Positions 34,329 through 44,434 of a stretch of DNA of 64,000 nt are shown here, one piece after another (positions within the stretch are counted from its first letter, which is position 1; each line of letters opens with the position of its first letter). The DNA is taken from positions 207,720-271,719 of the forward strand of contig JAFPBO010000008.1 of assembly GCA_017390475.1 (NCBI GenBank), written 5' to 3'. Made by a program: the position numbers and the translations under genes. This DNA is from Loktanella sp. GTDB lineage: Bacteria; Pseudomonadota; Alphaproteobacteria; Rhodobacterales; Rhodobacteraceae. Under the pieces are notes generated by a model. The model did not search any database. It was not told where the DNA came from and saw nothing but the letters and a program-made list of their open reading frames with translations.

Positions 34329-35563
34329 TGGACGGTGATATCCGGGTGAATACCTATGACGACGGGTCCACTGACGCTGTGACAGGCGAACAGAAAATCC
34401 GCAATTTCAACATCAACTTTGGCCCGCAACACCCTGCGGCGCATGGTGTTTTGCGGCTGGTGCTGGAACTGGACGGCGAAATCGTCGAACGCTGCGATCC
34501 GCATATCGGCCTGTTGCACCGTGGCACCGAAAAGCTGATGGAAAGCCGCACCTATCTGCAGAACCTGCCCTATTTCGACCGGCTGGATTACGTCGCCCCG
34601 ATGAATCAGGAACATGCCTGGTGTCTGGCCATCGAACGGCTGACCGGCACGATTGTGCCGCGCCGCGCCAGCCTGATCCGGGTGCTGTATTCTGAAATTG
34701 GCCGCATCCTGAACCATCTGATGAACGTCACGACGCAGGCGATGGATGTCGGCGCGCTGACCCCGCCGCTCTGGGGGTTCGAGGAACGCGAAAAGCTGAT
34801 GATTTTCTACGAACGGGCCTGCGGGGCGCGGTTGCATGCCGCCTATTTCCGCCCCGGCGGCGTGCATCAGGACCTGCCCGACCAATTGGTCGAGGATATC
34901 GACGCCTGGGCCGAAAAATTCCCGGCATTTCTGGACGATGTGAATGGCTTGTTGACCGAAAACCGGATTTTCAAACAGCGCAATTGCGATATCGGGATCG
35001 TCACCGAACAGGATATTCAGGATTGGGGCTTTTCCGGCGTCATGGTGCGCGGCTCTGGGCTGGCATGGGATCTGCGCCGGTCGCAGCCTTACGAATGCTA
35101 CGACGAATTCGAATTTCAGATCCCTGTCGGCAAGAACGGCGATTGTTACGACCGCTATCTTTGCCGGATGGAGGAAATGCGCCAATCCACCCATATCATC
35201 CGTCAGGCCTGCGAAAAGCTGCGCCATGAAAAGGGCGATGTCATGGCGCGCGGCAAGATGACGCCGCCGACCCGGGGTGAGATGAAAACCTCGATGGAGG
35301 CGCTGATCCACCATTTCAAACTCTACACCGAAGGGTTCCATGTCCCTGCGGGCGAGGTTTACGCCTGCGTCGAGGCCCCCAAGGGCGAATTCGGCGTCTA
35401 TCTGGTCGCTGACGGCACCAACAAACCATACCGCGCGAAACTGCGCGCGCCGGGCTATCTGCACCTGCAGGCGATGGATTACATCGCCTCCGGCCACCAA
35501 CTGGCCGATGTGGCGGCGATTATCGGGACGATGGATGTCGTGTTCGGGGAAATCGACAGATGA
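34325..35563 (+). CDS. nuoD: NADH-quinone oxidoreductase subunit D
   Basis: The 49-kDa subunit that forms the quinone pocket with NuoB, 412 residues. Conserved features are [56 protein letters not shown], and [39 protein letters not shown] at the C-terminus. The His of GPQHPAAHG and Tyr of FDRLDYV correspond to quinone-site residues in the family. Two ATGs (34325, 34328) are adjacent, and the first overlaps the sulfotransferase stop (ATGA). It is followed in ATGA overlap by a tiny membrane protein. Confidence 0.96.
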   Translation: MMDGDIRVNTYDDGSTDAVTGEQKIRNFNINFGPQHPAAHGVLRLVLELDGEIVERCDPHIGLLHRGTEKLMESRTYLQNLPYFDRLDYVAPMNQEHAWCLAIERLTGTIVPRRASLIRVLYSEIGRILNHLMNVTTQAMDVGALTPPLWGFEEREKLMIFYERACGARLHAAYFRPGGVHQDLPDQLVEDIDAWAEKFPAFLDDVNGLLTENRIFKQRNCDIGIVTEQDIQDWGFSGVMVRGSGLAWDLRRSQPYECYDEFEFQIPVGKNGDCYDRYLCRMEEMRQSTHIIRQACEKLRHEKGDVMARGKMTPPTRGEMKTSMEALIHHFKLYTEGFHVPAGEVYACVEAPKGEFGVYLVADGTNKPYRAKLRAPGYLHLQAMDYIASGHQLADVAAIIGTMDVVFGEIDR

Positions 35564-35757
35564 CCATGGAACAGATCGTTCTGGGTGCGGTCATCGCCTC
35601 TGGCTTTTTCCTGTCGGCCTTTGTGTCACGGATGTTTCGGCGTTCTGTCGCCGGTGTGGTTTTTGGTGGCGTGGCGGGGATTGCATTATCCGTCGCAGTG
35701 TTAAGCTATGGCCTGACCCAGATCGCTGACCAGAACGCTGTCGCCGTCGCAGAATGA
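35560..35757 (+). CDS. Tiny membrane protein in the nuo operon (65 aa)
   Basis: A 65-residue protein with two hydrophobic segments (about 5-22 and 30-52) separated by a basic turn (SRMFRRS), and a short acidic tail. I do not recognise a family. The ATG overlaps the nuoD stop (ATGA), and codon use matches the operon, so it is likely real. Its position suggests a membrane partner or assembly aid for complex I, but that is inference only. Similar-sized genes occur inside nuo operons of related bacteria. Confidence 0.6.
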   Translation: MTMEQIVLGAVIASGFFLSAFVSRMFRRSVAGVVFGGVAGIALSVAVLSYGLTQIADQNAVAVAE

Positions 35758-35789
35758 TCCTGCGGCCTGCTGCGGTCGCAACCTTGAAT

Positions 35790-36140
35790 ATGAAAGTGAA
35801 AACCATGATCCGCATTCTTCCTCTTGCTGCTTTCGTCGCCTTGTCCGCCTGCGCCTATCCGATCGGGATGCAGACACCGCCGCCGACAACCGCTGTCGTC
35901 GTCACACCGCCGCCACCGGCGCCGTCGATCAACCCAGGTTCGTCCAAGGACCGCTTTATCGCCGCTGTCACCGCCAATGGCTGTGAACTGACGCCTGCCA
36001 ATACCTCTGCCGTGCTGGCCAGCGCGACCCTGTCGCAGCAGGACCTTGCACGGATCATGACCGAATTGCGCACCGAAGGCCGGGGCGAGATTGCGCCTGA
36101 TGGCCGGTCCTTCCGCGTGACCACGGGGGCCTGCGTGTAA
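35790..36140 (+). CDS. Small lipoprotein in the nuo operon
   Basis: A predicted lipoprotein of about 116 residues. The N-terminus MKVKTMIRILPLAAFVALSAC ends in a LSAC lipobox, followed by a Pro/Thr/Val-rich linker. A small domain (SKDRFIAAVTANGCELTPANTSAVLASATLSQQDLARIMTEL...FRVTTGACV) has two Cys that may pair. Starts at 35754 (overlapping the previous stop), 35790 or 35805 are all possible. I prefer 35790 because it gives a normal signal peptide. It lies between nuoD and nuoE. The function is unknown. Confidence 0.62.
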   Translation: MKVKTMIRILPLAAFVALSACAYPIGMQTPPPTTAVVVTPPPPAPSINPGSSKDRFIAAVTANGCELTPANTSAVLASATLSQQDLARIMTELRTEGRGEIAPDGRSFRVTTGACV

Positions 36141-36152
36141 TGTGAAACGGCT

Positions 36153-36186
36153 TGCCCACCTGCCGCTTTGTGATAGTGGGTGGGCA
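36153..36186 (+). other. Long-stem hairpin between the lipoprotein gene and nuoE
   Basis: TGCCCACC (36153-36160) pairs perfectly with GGTGGGCA (36179-36186), 8 bp with an 18-base loop. It starts 13 bases after the lipoprotein stop and ends about 70 bases before nuoE. There is no T-run, so it is more likely an RNA stability or processing element than a terminator. Confidence 0.5.
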
Positions 36187-36257
36187 GAAATCCGGCGGGG
36201 GGTGCCCGCCGCAACGTCGCGCTGATCCAGCGCTGTCCAGATGACCGGGATGATAAG

Positions 36258-37367
36258 ATGCTTCGCCGCCTATACCATGACCAGCCCGCAACTTTCGCCT
36301 TTACCGATGCCAATCTGGCCTGGGCCGAAGGGCAGATCAAGAAATTCCCCGAAGGACGGCAAGCCTCGGCGATCATTCCGCTGCTGTGGCGTGCGCAGGA
36401 ACAGGAAGGCTGGCTGACACGCCCTGCCATCGAATATGTCGCGCAAATGCTGGATATGGCCTATATGCGCGCGCTGGAAGTGGCGTCATTCTATTTCATG
36501 TTTCAGTTGCAGCCCGTCGGGTCCATCGCCCATGTGCAGGTCTGCGGCACGCTGTCCTGCATGATCTGCGGCGCAGAGGATCTGATCGGTGTTTGTAAGG
36601 ACAAGATCGCCGATAAGGCCCATGCCCTGTCCGCCGATGGCAAATTTTCCTGGGAAGAGGTCGAATGCCTCGGGTCCTGCGCCAATGCGCCGATGGCGCT
36701 GATCGGCAAGGATTACTACGAAGACCTGACCGCCGAAAGACTGGCCGAAATCATCGACGAGCTGGCCGCAGGCAAGGTGCCGGTGCCCGGCCCGCAAAAT
36801 GGCCGTTTCGCGGCAGAGCCGAAAAAGGGCCTGACGACGCTGAAAGAATTCGCCACTGGCGATGCGAAATACAACGCCAGCGCACAGGCTGCGGTCGATA
36901 TCGGCGATACCGTGAAACGGATCGACGGCACCGAAGTGCCGTTGCTGACGCCATGGGTCAAGGCAGCAAAGAAACCAGCCGCCCCGAAAGCCAGCAAACC
37001 ACCCAAGGAACCGAAACCATCCGCCGATGCGCCAGCCGATGAATCCGGCGTGACCAAGCAAGAGGCACAAGCAGCCTCCAAGGCTAAGCCGGTGTCGAAA
37101 TCCAACCCTGAACCGGCAGAAACCGTGGCGCAGACTACATTGACAGCACCAGAGGGTGGCAAGGGCGATGACCTCAAACAGATCACCGGGGTCGGGCCAA
37201 AGATGGAAGGGCAGTTGAACGCCCTGGGCATCTGGCATTATGATCAGATCGCGCAATGGACCGCTGCCGACATCGCCGAGGTTGACGCAGAGATCAAGGC
37301 GCGCGGTCGCATCACCCGCGACGATTGGGTCGGGCAGGCTGCGGCTTTGGCGAAAAAATCATCCTGA
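36258..37367 (+). CDS. nuoE: NADH-quinone oxidoreductase subunit E with long helix-hairpin-helix tail
   Basis: The 24-kDa subunit with the [2Fe-2S] cluster N1a. Residues 1 to about 180 are the normal thioredoxin-fold protein with ligands Cys96, Cys101 (CGTLSC), Cys137 and Cys141 (CLGSC). The chain continues to 369 residues, about twice the standard length. A Pro/Lys/Ala-rich linker (about 230-300) is followed by a C-terminal domain (about 300-369) with [20 protein letters not shown], a helix-hairpin-helix motif of the kind found in DNA-binding nucleases and polymerases. The next gene ends with a closely similar domain. The ATG at 36258 fits family alignment, with only a weak ribosome-binding site. 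Confidence 0.93.
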   Translation: MLRRLYHDQPATFAFTDANLAWAEGQIKKFPEGRQASAIIPLLWRAQEQEGWLTRPAIEYVAQMLDMAYMRALEVASFYFMFQLQPVGSIAHVQVCGTLSCMICGAEDLIGVCKDKIADKAHALSADGKFSWEEVECLGSCANAPMALIGKDYYEDLTAERLAEIIDELAAGKVPVPGPQNGRFAAEPKKGLTTLKEFATGDAKYNASAQAAVDIGDTVKRIDGTEVPLLTPWVKAAKKPAAPKASKPPKEPKPSADAPADESGVTKQEAQAASKAKPVSKSNPEPAETVAQTTLTAPEGGKGDDLKQITGVGPKMEGQLNALGIWHYDQIAQWTAADIAEVDAEIKARGRITRDDWVGQAAALAKKSS

Positions 37368-37543
37368 TGCGGGATTTGCGCGCGTAAGTGATGTGCAGAG
37401 CCGGGGTCCCGCCACGATTTGCACAAAACATTTACCCGAGAGCGGCATTTTTGCTAAAGGTGGCATGGTCCCGGCGACAATACCGCGCCGGACCGGCACA
37501 ATGCCAAGGCCAGGAACAGGCCACCTGAGGGGAGAGATGAAGA

Positions 37544-38170
37544 ATGAATAACACGGCACCAATCTGGATGGGGATCGCGGCGATTGCCGGACTTGTCTTT
37601 GTCGTCGGCACGGGCGTGGCCCTTGTGATGTTTGATTTTCCGCTGGTCAGCGCGGTTTTTGTCGGCGCGGTTGTCGCCGGAATTGCCGTTGTCGCGCTGG
37701 CAGTCGGCTGGGCTCCGCCTCGGGATGATGCGGCGGTGACCAAAGCCGCAACCCCCGCTGAAACGCCAAGTCCCGCCGCTGTCACCACCCCCGATCCGGT
37801 GGCCGAACCGACACCAGCCCCGACCCCCGTGGCGGAACCTGCTCAGGCAGCGCTGGCCGACCCGACCCCGGTCGCAACCCCCGATCCTGTTGCGGCAGCA
37901 CCGGCGAAACCTGCGGCATCGGGCAAGCCTGCAGTGCTGGTCGCGCCGCGCGATGGTGGGGCGGATGACCTCAAATTGCTGAAAGGTGTGGGGCCAAAAA
38001 TGGAAATGGCCCTGAATGGCCACGGCATTTACCATTTTGACCAGATCGCTGCCTGGACCCCGGCAGAACAGGCCTGGGTCGACGAAAATGTCGATGGTGT
38101 GAAAGGCCGCGCCACCCGTGACGATTGGGTCGCACAGGCCAAGGCCCTGATCGCTGGTGTTGCAAATTAA
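37544..38170 (+). CDS. Membrane protein with C-terminal helix-hairpin-helix domain, nuo operon
   Basis: A 208-residue protein. Residues about 5-28 and 33-58 are two membrane helices. About 60-138 is a Pro/Ala/Thr-rich linker. About 140-208 is a domain with LKLLKGVGPKMEMALNGHGIYHFDQIAAWTP and RATRDDWVAQAKAL, closely matching the tail of NuoE. The hairpin GVGPKME is the best-conserved part. A GGGGAGAG box lies upstream of the ATG at 37544. The protein could hold the shared domain at the membrane near complex I. DNA binding is possible from the motif, but protein-protein contact is as likely. Confidence 0.75.
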   Translation: MNNTAPIWMGIAAIAGLVFVVGTGVALVMFDFPLVSAVFVGAVVAGIAVVALAVGWAPPRDDAAVTKAATPAETPSPAAVTTPDPVAEPTPAPTPVAEPAQAALADPTPVATPDPVAAAPAKPAASGKPAVLVAPRDGGADDLKLLKGVGPKMEMALNGHGIYHFDQIAAWTPAEQAWVDENVDGVKGRATRDDWVAQAKALIAGVAN

Positions 38171-38185
38171 CTGGTGAGAGACGAT

Positions 38186-38416
38186 ATGGCACAGCACGGA
38201 AACACCGCACAGGCCAAGGCCGGACAACGCGTCGCGTTGACCGTCGCGGCGGTCGGTGTTCTGTGGGTGCTTGTCACCATCATCGGCAGGGATTACGGCT
38301 GGTCCAACCGCACAAGGGCGTTATTTGACCTTGCAGCGCTCGGCGGTTTCAGCTTTGCGCTGTGGCAGACATTTCAACTCTGGCGCGCGCGCCGGAACGA
38401 CAAGGGCGAGACCTGA
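38186..38416 (+). CDS. Small two-helix membrane protein of the nuo operon (DUF5337-like)
   Basis: A 76-residue protein with two hydrophobic helices ([20 protein letters not shown] and [20 protein letters not shown]) and a charged C-terminus. It resembles what I remember as DUF5337, a family seen in Rhodobacterales complex I operons. That assignment is from memory. ATG 38186 is used. A GTG at 38174 in the same frame is the alternative. Its stop overlaps the nuoF start (TGATG). The role is unknown. Confidence 0.7.
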   Translation: MAQHGNTAQAKAGQRVALTVAAVGVLWVLVTIIGRDYGWSNRTRALFDLAALGGFSFALWQTFQLWRARRNDKGET

Positions 38417-39702
38417 TGCTCAAGGATAAAGACCGGATTTTCACCAATCTTTACGGCATGCATGACCGCAGCCTCAAAGGCGCGCAGGCGCGTGGCCATT
38501 GGGATAGCACGGCGGATATCATCGGCAAAGGCCGGGACTGGATCATCAATGAGATGAAAGCCTCTGGCCTGCGCGGGCGCGGCGGTGCGGGTTTCCCGAC
38601 CGGTCTGAAATGGTCTTTCATGCCGAAAGAAAGCGATGGTCGCCCGGCCTATCTGGTGGTCAATGCCGACGAATCCGAACCCGGCACGTGCAAAGACCGC
38701 GAAATCATGCGCCACGACCCGCATACTTTGGTCGAAGGTTGCCTGATCGCGTCTTTCGCGATGAATGCCCATGCCTGCTATATCTACATTCGCGGTGAAT
38801 ATATCCGCGAGCGTGAGGCGCTGCAGGCCGCGATTGATGAGGCGTATGAGGCCGGTCTGGTCGGCCCCAATGCCTGCAAATCGGGCTGGGATTTCGATAT
38901 CTACCTGACCCATGGTGCCGGTGCCTATATCTGTGGTGAAGAAACTGCCTTGCTGGAAAGCCTTGAAGGCAAAAAGGGCATGCCACGGATGAAACCGCCG
39001 TTTCCGGCGGGCGCAGGCCTTTATGGCTGCCCGACAACCGTGAACAATGTCGAATCGATCGCCGTTGTCCCGACGATCCTGCGTCGTGGCGGTGGCTGGT
39101 TCGCGGGCATGGGCCGTCCGAACAATGCAGGCACGAAGCTTTTTGCGATTTCCGGCCACGTCAACAACCCTTGTGTCGTTGAAGAGGAAATGTCGATTTC
39201 CTTCGAAGAACTGATCGAAAAACATTGCGGCGGCATCCGTGGCGGCTGGAACAACCTCAAGGCCGTGATCCCCGGCGGGTCATCCGTCCCATGTGTGCGC
39301 GGTGAAAACATGCGCGATGCGGTGATGGATTTCGATGCGCTGAAGGAAAAAGGATCCTCGCTGGGGACCGCCGCCGTGATCGTGATGGATAATTCCACCG
39401 ATATGATCAAGGCGATCTGGCGGCTGTCGAAATTCTACAAACATGAAAGCTGCGGCCAATGCACGCCCTGCCGCGAAGGCACCGGGTGGATGATGCGCGT
39501 CATGGCGCGTCTGGTGCAGGGTAATGCCTCGGTCGAGGAAATCGACATGCTGCTGGACGTGACCAAACAGGTCGAAGGGCATACGATTTGCGCGCTGGGT
39601 GATGCGGCGGCCTGGCCGATCCAGGGCCTGATCAAGAATTTCCGCGACGAAATCGAAGACCGGATCAAGCATAAACGCATTCCCGGCATCGCGGCAGAGT
39701 GA
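38416..39702 (+). CDS. nuoF: NADH-quinone oxidoreductase subunit F
   Basis: The 51-kDa flavoprotein where NADH is oxidised, 428 residues. The NADH/FMN region is [14 protein letters not shown] at about 53-66 and [14 protein letters not shown], followed by [19 protein letters not shown]. The [4Fe-4S] cluster N3 ligands are Cys346, Cys349, Cys352 ([12 protein letters not shown]) and Cys392. The ATG at 38416 overlaps the upstream stop. It is followed at once by a lipoprotein gene (TGATG), so nuoF and nuoG are about 1.2 kb apart. Confidence 0.97.
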   Translation: MLKDKDRIFTNLYGMHDRSLKGAQARGHWDSTADIIGKGRDWIINEMKASGLRGRGGAGFPTGLKWSFMPKESDGRPAYLVVNADESEPGTCKDREIMRHDPHTLVEGCLIASFAMNAHACYIYIRGEYIREREALQAAIDEAYEAGLVGPNACKSGWDFDIYLTHGAGAYICGEETALLESLEGKKGMPRMKPPFPAGAGLYGCPTTVNNVESIAVVPTILRRGGGWFAGMGRPNNAGTKLFAISGHVNNPCVVEEEMSISFEELIEKHCGGIRGGWNNLKAVIPGGSSVPCVRGENMRDAVMDFDALKEKGSSLGTAAVIVMDNSTDMIKAIWRLSKFYKHESCGQCTPCREGTGWMMRVMARLVQGNASVEEIDMLLDVTKQVEGHTICALGDAAAWPIQGLIKNFRDEIEDRIKHKRIPGIAAE

Positions 39703-40109
39703 TGCGCCGCGCGGCAGGGGTGACCGCCATGCTGGTGCTGGCCGCCTGCGCGACAGGGTCGGGACCCCAAAGGGCGCTGGATGATCCTGCCGTGCAACGG
39801 CTGCTGGCGCTGCCGGTGCCCGAATATTTCGCCACGCTGGATATTGCGGCGGATGTCGCGCGGAACTGTACGCGCTACCGCTATGATGCCGAACTGGAAT
39901 CGGTGCTGAACAGTTTACGCAACGCCAATGATGCCGGGTCATTGGTGGCCACATCCCAACGCGACGTCATCACGCTTGAAACCGATGTCCGCCAGCGTAG
40001 TTTTCTTGCCAGACATGCGCTGACCGGGTTCAACGCCGATCTTTGCCCCGCTGCCGATGCCGAAGCATTGCAAGGCTCTGCCATCAGCGCCTTGCTGGTC
40101 CCGGTCTAG
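39702..40109 (+). CDS. Small lipoprotein following nuoF
   Basis: A predicted lipoprotein of 135 residues. [16 protein letters not shown] ends in a LAAC lipobox. The rest is helical with two Cys (RNCTRYRYDAELE and NADLCPAADA) in the same relative places as in the next gene product. ATG 39702 is in TGATG overlap with nuoF, and a GTG at 39699 is possible. It probably belongs to the same broad group as the downstream periplasmic protein, which would make an adjacent pair of related small envelope proteins. Function unknown. Confidence 0.66.
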   Translation: MRRAAGVTAMLVLAACATGSGPQRALDDPAVQRLLALPVPEYFATLDIAADVARNCTRYRYDAELESVLNSLRNANDAGSLVATSQRDVITLETDVRQRSFLARHALTGFNADLCPAADAEALQGSAISALLVPV

Positions 40110-40236
40110 GCGGATTATCGCGATAGGCGGCCCGAAACGGGGCGGTCAACGAAGCGTGATATTGAATAACCACTGATCCGGCGCAATCTGTTGCCCAAGG
40201 GAGCCATTCCGAGCCCCCATGCAAAAGGCAAGCAGA

Positions 40237-40641
40237 ATGAAAAAGACAATCGCAGCCATGATGGTGATGCTGGCAGCCGTCGGCGTCGCCGGGAACCTGT
40301 CGGCGCAATCATCGCTGAAAAACGAACCCGCCGTGCGTGACGGCATCATCCATGTCGGCATGGCTTATGAGATAGCGGAACAATGCGGCGATATCCGCGC
40401 CCGCACCCTGCGTGGCATCGGCTATCTGCAATCTTTGCGGACCACGGCGCGCGATCTGGGCTATAGCGATGCCGAGATCGACGCCTATATCGATGACCGG
40501 GACGAGAAACGCCGCCTTGAAGCTATGGCGCGCGAACAACTGGCCGTGCTGGGCGCGGTCGAGGGGCAGTCGGACACCTATTGCGCCATCGGCAATGCGC
40601 AGATCGCGGCCAATACGCGGATCGGCTGGCTGTTGCGCTGA
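40237..40641 (+). CDS. Small exported protein of the nuo operon (DUF5333-like)
   Basis: A 134-residue protein with signal peptide MKKTIAAMMVMLAAVGVAGNLSAQ. The mature part (LKNEPAVRDGIIHVGMAYEIAEQCGDIRARTLRG...DTYCAIGNAQIAANTRIGWLL) has two Cys and is mostly helical. It matches what I recall as DUF5333, a Rhodobacterales family often found within nuo operons. ATG 40237 follows an AAAAGGCAAGCAG leader. A periplasmic location next to complex I genes suggests an assembly or stability role, which is inference. Confidence 0.72.
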   Translation: MKKTIAAMMVMLAAVGVAGNLSAQSSLKNEPAVRDGIIHVGMAYEIAEQCGDIRARTLRGIGYLQSLRTTARDLGYSDAEIDAYIDDRDEKRRLEAMAREQLAVLGAVEGQSDTYCAIGNAQIAANTRIGWLLR

Positions 40642-40644
40642 CAA

Positions 40645-40693
40645 CCGCGCTGCGCGCGGTGCCTCCGGCGGGGATATTTGGGCTCGGAAGATG
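40645..40693 (+). repeat. Hairpin plus CCTCCGGCGGGG-ATATTT intergenic element, copy 3
   Basis: CCGCGC/GCGCGG forms a hairpin (40645-40659). It is followed by GCCTCCGGCGGGGATATTTG and then GGCTCGGAAGATG. It lies just after the DUF5333-like gene and before nuoG. Bases 40671-40693 are identical to 30132-30154. If it acts as a terminator, part of the transcripts would end before nuoG. Confidence 0.6.
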
Positions 40694-40859
40694 CTGTTTG
40701 CATGGCATTTCAGCAGCTCGCCCCGCGCGTGACAGCGACACGGACGTCACTTTGGTTTTTTTGCGGATCGGACTGGTATCGCATTCACTTGCGCGCTAGA
40801 ACGCGACCAACGCGCCTGACCCATGCGGATCGCGGCGCGACGGGAACGAAAGGCACGCC

Positions 40860-42878
40860 ATGTCTGATCTGCGCAAAGTCATCATCGATGGGACCGAGGT
40901 CGAAGTGAACGGGGCGATGACCCTGATTCAGGCCTGTGAAGTCGCTGGCATCGAAATCCCCCGCTTTTGCTATCACGAACGTCTGACCATCGCCGGCAAT
41001 TGCCGCATGTGTCTGGTCGAGGTAGTCGGCGGCCCGCCGAAACCCGCAGCAAGCTGCGCGATGCAGGTCAAGGATCTGCGCCCCGGTCCCGAAGGCCAGC
41101 CGCCGGTGGTGAAAACCAACAGCCCGATGGTCAAAAAGGCCCGTGAAGGCGTGATGGAATTTCTGCTGATCAACCATCCGCTGGATTGCCCGATCTGCGA
41201 TCAGGGCGGCGAATGCGATCTGCAGGATCAGGCGATGGCCTACGGCGTCGATTTTTCGCGCTACCGCGAACCCAAGCGCGCGACCGAGGATCTGAACCTT
41301 GGGCCGCTGGTCGAAACCCATATGACGCGCTGCATTTCCTGCACCCGCTGCGTGCGGTTCACGACTGAAGTTGCTGGCATTTCCCAGATGGGCCAGACGG
41401 GCCGGGGTGAAGATGCCGAAATAACCAGTTATTTGGGTGAAACGCTCGACAGCAATTTGCAGGGCAATATCATTGACCTGTGCCCGGTTGGTGCGCTGGT
41501 GTCGAAACCCTATGCCTTTACCGCCCGCCCATGGGAATTGACCAAGACGGAATCCATCGACGTGATGGATGCGCTGGGGTCGAACATCCGCGTGGATACG
41601 AAGGGCCGCGAAGTCATGCGCTTTCTGCCGCGCAACCATGACGGCGTGAACGAGGAATGGATTTCCGACAAGACCCGTTTCGTCTGGGACGGTCTGCGCA
41701 AGCAGCGTCTGGATACACCTTATATCCGCGAAAACGGCAAGCTGCGCAAAGCGACCTGGCCAGAGGCGCTGGAAGCTGCCGTGACTGCAATGAAGGGCAA
41801 GAAAATCGCCGGTCTGGTCGGTGATCTGGCCCCGGTAGAGGCTGCTTTTGCGCTGAAACAGTTGATCGAAGGGCAGGGCGGCAATGTCGAATGCCGCACC
41901 GATGGGGCAAAACTGCCCATTGGGAACCGGTCTGCCTATGTCGGGACAGCGGCAATTGAAGACATCGATACAGCACAGATGATCCAGTTGATCGGCACCA
42001 ACCCCCGCGTTGAGGCACCCGTGCTGAATGCGCGCATCCGCAAGGCCTGGGGGCGCGGCGCGACTGTTGGGCTGATCGGTGAAAATGCCGATCTGACCTA
42101 TGATGTGGTCCATGTCGGCACAGACCGTCAGGCGCTGGTTGATACCGCGGCCAAAGATATGGGCAAAGTGACCGAGATGGATAGCGTCGTCATCATCGGC
42201 ATGGGCGCTTTGTGCGAGGCGGATGGCGAGGCGGTTCTGAGCCAGGCGATGACCCTGGCGGGTAAAACCAAATCCAAATTCCTTGTCCTGCATACCGCCG
42301 CTGGCCGCGTCGGCGCGATGGATGTCGGCGCTGTCACCGAAGGCGGGCTTGAGGCGGCGCTGGATGGGGCAGACGTCGTCTATAACATGGGCGCGGATGA
42401 GATTGACATCAAACCGGGCGCTTTTGTGATCTATCAGGGCAGCCACGGTGACCGTGGCGCGCATCGCGCGGACATCATCCTGCCCGCTGCGGCCTATACC
42501 GAGGAAAACGGCCTGTTCGTGAATACCGAAGGTCGGCCGCAACTGGCCCTGCGCGCCAGTTTCCCACCGGGCGAGGCCAAGGAAAACTGGGCGATCCTGC
42601 GGGCATTATCTGCTGAACTGGACGCGACCTTGCCTTATGACAGCATGGCGCAATTGCGGCAGGCGATTGTCGCCGCGCATCCGCATCTGGGACGGATCGA
42701 TGACGTTGCGGAAAATGATTGGCAGCCGCTGGCTGTGGCCAAGCCGGGCAAGGCGGATTTTGTGACCGCGGTCAGTGATTTCTATCTGACCAACCCGATT
42801 GCACGCGCATCCAGCCTGATGGCCGAGCTGAGCGCCAATGCCAAAGCACGCAAAACCGCGCCATTGGCTGCGGAATAA
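40860..42878 (+). CDS. nuoG: NADH-quinone oxidoreductase subunit G
   Basis: The 75-kDa Fe-S subunit that wires electrons from NuoF to NuoI, 672 residues. Ligands for three clusters are visible. For [2Fe-2S] N1b they are Cys37, Cys48, Cys51 and Cys66. For N5 they are His106, Cys110, Cys113 and Cys119. For N4 they are Cys158, Cys161, Cys164 and Cys208. The C-terminal 450 residues are the molybdopterin-oxidoreductase-like domain, without a cofactor. I see no N7 ligand set (C-x2-C-x3-C) after residue 220, as in the shorter NuoG type. The 218-base gap before it holds a terminator-like element. Confidence 0.96.
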   Translation: MSDLRKVIIDGTEVEVNGAMTLIQACEVAGIEIPRFCYHERLTIAGNCRMCLVEVVGGPPKPAASCAMQVKDLRPGPEGQPPVVKTNSPMVKKAREGVMEFLLINHPLDCPICDQGGECDLQDQAMAYGVDFSRYREPKRATEDLNLGPLVETHMTRCISCTRCVRFTTEVAGISQMGQTGRGEDAEITSYLGETLDSNLQGNIIDLCPVGALVSKPYAFTARPWELTKTESIDVMDALGSNIRVDTKGREVMRFLPRNHDGVNEEWISDKTRFVWDGLRKQRLDTPYIRENGKLRKATWPEALEAAVTAMKGKKIAGLVGDLAPVEAAFALKQLIEGQGGNVECRTDGAKLPIGNRSAYVGTAAIEDIDTAQMIQLIGTNPRVEAPVLNARIRKAWGRGATVGLIGENADLTYDVVHVGTDRQALVDTAAKDMGKVTEMDSVVIIGMGALCEADGEAVLSQAMTLAGKTKSKFLVLHTAAGRVGAMDVGAVTEGGLEAALDGADVVYNMGADEIDIKPGAFVIYQGSHGDRGAHRADIILPAAAYTEENGLFVNTEGRPQLALRASFPPGEAKENWAILRALSAELDATLPYDSMAQLRQAIVAAHPHLGRIDDVAENDWQPLAVAKPGKADFVTAVSDFYLTNPIARASSLMAELSANAKARKTAPLAAE

Positions 42879-42889
42879 GGACGAGATGC

Positions 42890-43930
42890 ATGGCTGATTT
42901 TTTCACCAATACCAACCTCGGGATTGTGCTGGTCATTCTGGGCCAATGCCTGTTGGTGCTGATCCCGCTTTTGGTGGCGCTGGCGTTTCTGATGTATGCC
43001 GACCGCAAGGTCTGGGCCGCCGTACAGATGCGCCGGGGCCCGAATATGGTCGGTCCCTTTGGCCTGCTGCAATCTTTTGCCGATTTCCTGAAATACATCG
43101 TCAAGGAAATCGTGGTGCCTGCCGGTGCCGATAAATTCGTGTTCTTCCTTGCGCCGATGATTGCTTTTGTGCTGGCGGTGATCACCTGGGCGGTGATCCC
43201 GTTCAACGATGGCTGGGTTCTGGCAGATGTGAATGTCGCGATCCTTTATATCTTCGCCATCTCCAGTCTGGAGGTTTACGGCGTGATCATGGGCGGTTGG
43301 GCGTCGAATTCGAAATATCCGTTCCTTGGGTCGCTGCGGTCTGCGGCGCAGATGATTTCCTATGAAGTGTCCATCGGCCTGATCATCATCGGTGTGATCA
43401 TCTCGACCGGGTCGATGAATCTGGGTGATATCGTCAATGCACAACGTGGCGACGCCGGTCTGCTGAACTGGTACGTGATTGCGCATTTCCCGATGCTGTT
43501 CCTGTTCTTCATCTCGGCGCTGGCTGAAACCAACCGCCCGCCGTTTGACTTGCCAGAGGCGGAATCGGAACTGGTTGCCGGTTATCAGGTCGAATATTCA
43601 TCCACCCCGTTCCTGCTGTTCATGATCGGCGAATTGATGGCTGTCGTGCTGATGTGCGCGCTGGTGTCGCTGCTGTTCCTTGGTGGTTGGCTGTCGCCAA
43701 TCCCTGGCCTGCCGGATGGCGTGCTGTGGATGGTGCTGAAAATGCTGTTGGTGTTCTTCATGTTCGCCATGGTCAAGGCCATCACCCCGCGCTACCGCTA
43801 TGATCAGCTGATGCGGATCGGTTGGAAAGTCTTCCTGCCATTGTCGCTCGCCTGGGTCGTGCTGGTGTCGTTTTTGGCGAAATACGAAGTGTTCGGCGGG
43901 TTTTGGGCTCGCTGGACGATCGGAGGTTAG
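42890..43930 (+). CDS. nuoH: NADH-quinone oxidoreductase subunit H
   Basis: Membrane subunit (ND1 homologue) that forms the entrance of the quinone channel, 346 residues with about eight helices. Conserved loops are [20 protein letters not shown] near the N-terminus and [29 protein letters not shown], the matrix-side loop that contacts NuoB/NuoD. An AAGGACGAG stretch lies before the ATG. It is spaced 11 bases from nuoG and 3 bases from nuoI, in standard order. Confidence 0.97.
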   Translation: MADFFTNTNLGIVLVILGQCLLVLIPLLVALAFLMYADRKVWAAVQMRRGPNMVGPFGLLQSFADFLKYIVKEIVVPAGADKFVFFLAPMIAFVLAVITWAVIPFNDGWVLADVNVAILYIFAISSLEVYGVIMGGWASNSKYPFLGSLRSAAQMISYEVSIGLIIIGVIISTGSMNLGDIVNAQRGDAGLLNWYVIAHFPMLFLFFISALAETNRPPFDLPEAESELVAGYQVEYSSTPFLLFMIGELMAVVLMCALVSLLFLGGWLSPIPGLPDGVLWMVLKMLLVFFMFAMVKAITPRYRYDQLMRIGWKVFLPLSLAWVVLVSFLAKYEVFGGFWARWTIGG

Positions 43931-43933
43931 ATC

Positions 43934-44434
43934 ATGACCAAGACCAATATGGATTACACCCGCGCCGCCAAATATTTCCTGCTGCAGGATTTTTGGGGTG
44001 GGTTTAAACTGGGGATGAAATATTTTTTTGCTCCCAAGGCGACACTGAACTATCCGCATGAAAAAGGTCCGCTAAGCCCCCGTTTTCGCGGCGAACATGC
44101 GCTGCGCCGATACGCCAATGGCGAAGAACGCTGCATCGCCTGCAAACTGTGCGAGGCGGTTTGTCCTGCCCAGGCGATCACGATTGATGCTGAACCGCGC
44201 GATGACGGGTCGCGCCGCACCACGCGGTATGACATCGACATGACCAAATGCATCTATTGCGGTTTCTGTCAGGAAGCCTGCCCCGTAGATGCTATCGTTG
44301 AAGGGCCGAATTTCGAATTCAGCACTGAAACCCGCGAAGAATTGTATTATGACAAGGCGAAACTGCTGGAAAACGGTGATCGTTGGGAATCCGAGATCGC
44401 CCGCAACCTTGAACTGGATGCACCTTACAGATGA
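43934..44434 (+). CDS. nuoI: NADH-quinone oxidoreductase subunit I
   Basis: Ferredoxin-like subunit holding [4Fe-4S] clusters N6a and N6b, 166 residues. The two C-x2-C-x2-C-x3-C sets are Cys67, 70, 73, 77 ([11 protein letters not shown]) and Cys106, 109, 112, 116 ([11 protein letters not shown]), each followed by Pro as expected. The N-terminal amphipathic helix ([23 protein letters not shown]) anchors it to the membrane arm. The stop overlaps the next ATG by 4 bases. Confidence 0.97.
   Translation: MTKTNMDYTRAAKYFLLQDFWGGFKLGMKYFFAPKATLNYPHEKGPLSPRFRGEHALRRYANGEERCIACKLCEAVCPAQAITIDAEPRDDGSRRTTRYDIDMTKCIYCGFCQEACPVDAIVEGPNFEFSTETREELYYDKAKLLENGDRWESEIARNLELDAPYR

Noticed and set aside
36258-37367. 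Frameshift or fusion artefact as the reason for the long NuoE
   Set aside because: The frame is continuous with even codon use, and the tail matches the neighbouring protein's C-terminal domain, so a genuine extension is the better explanation.
40785-42542. 585-codon minus-strand open frame across nuoG
   Set aside because: Antisense shadow of nuoG, with no recognisable domain.
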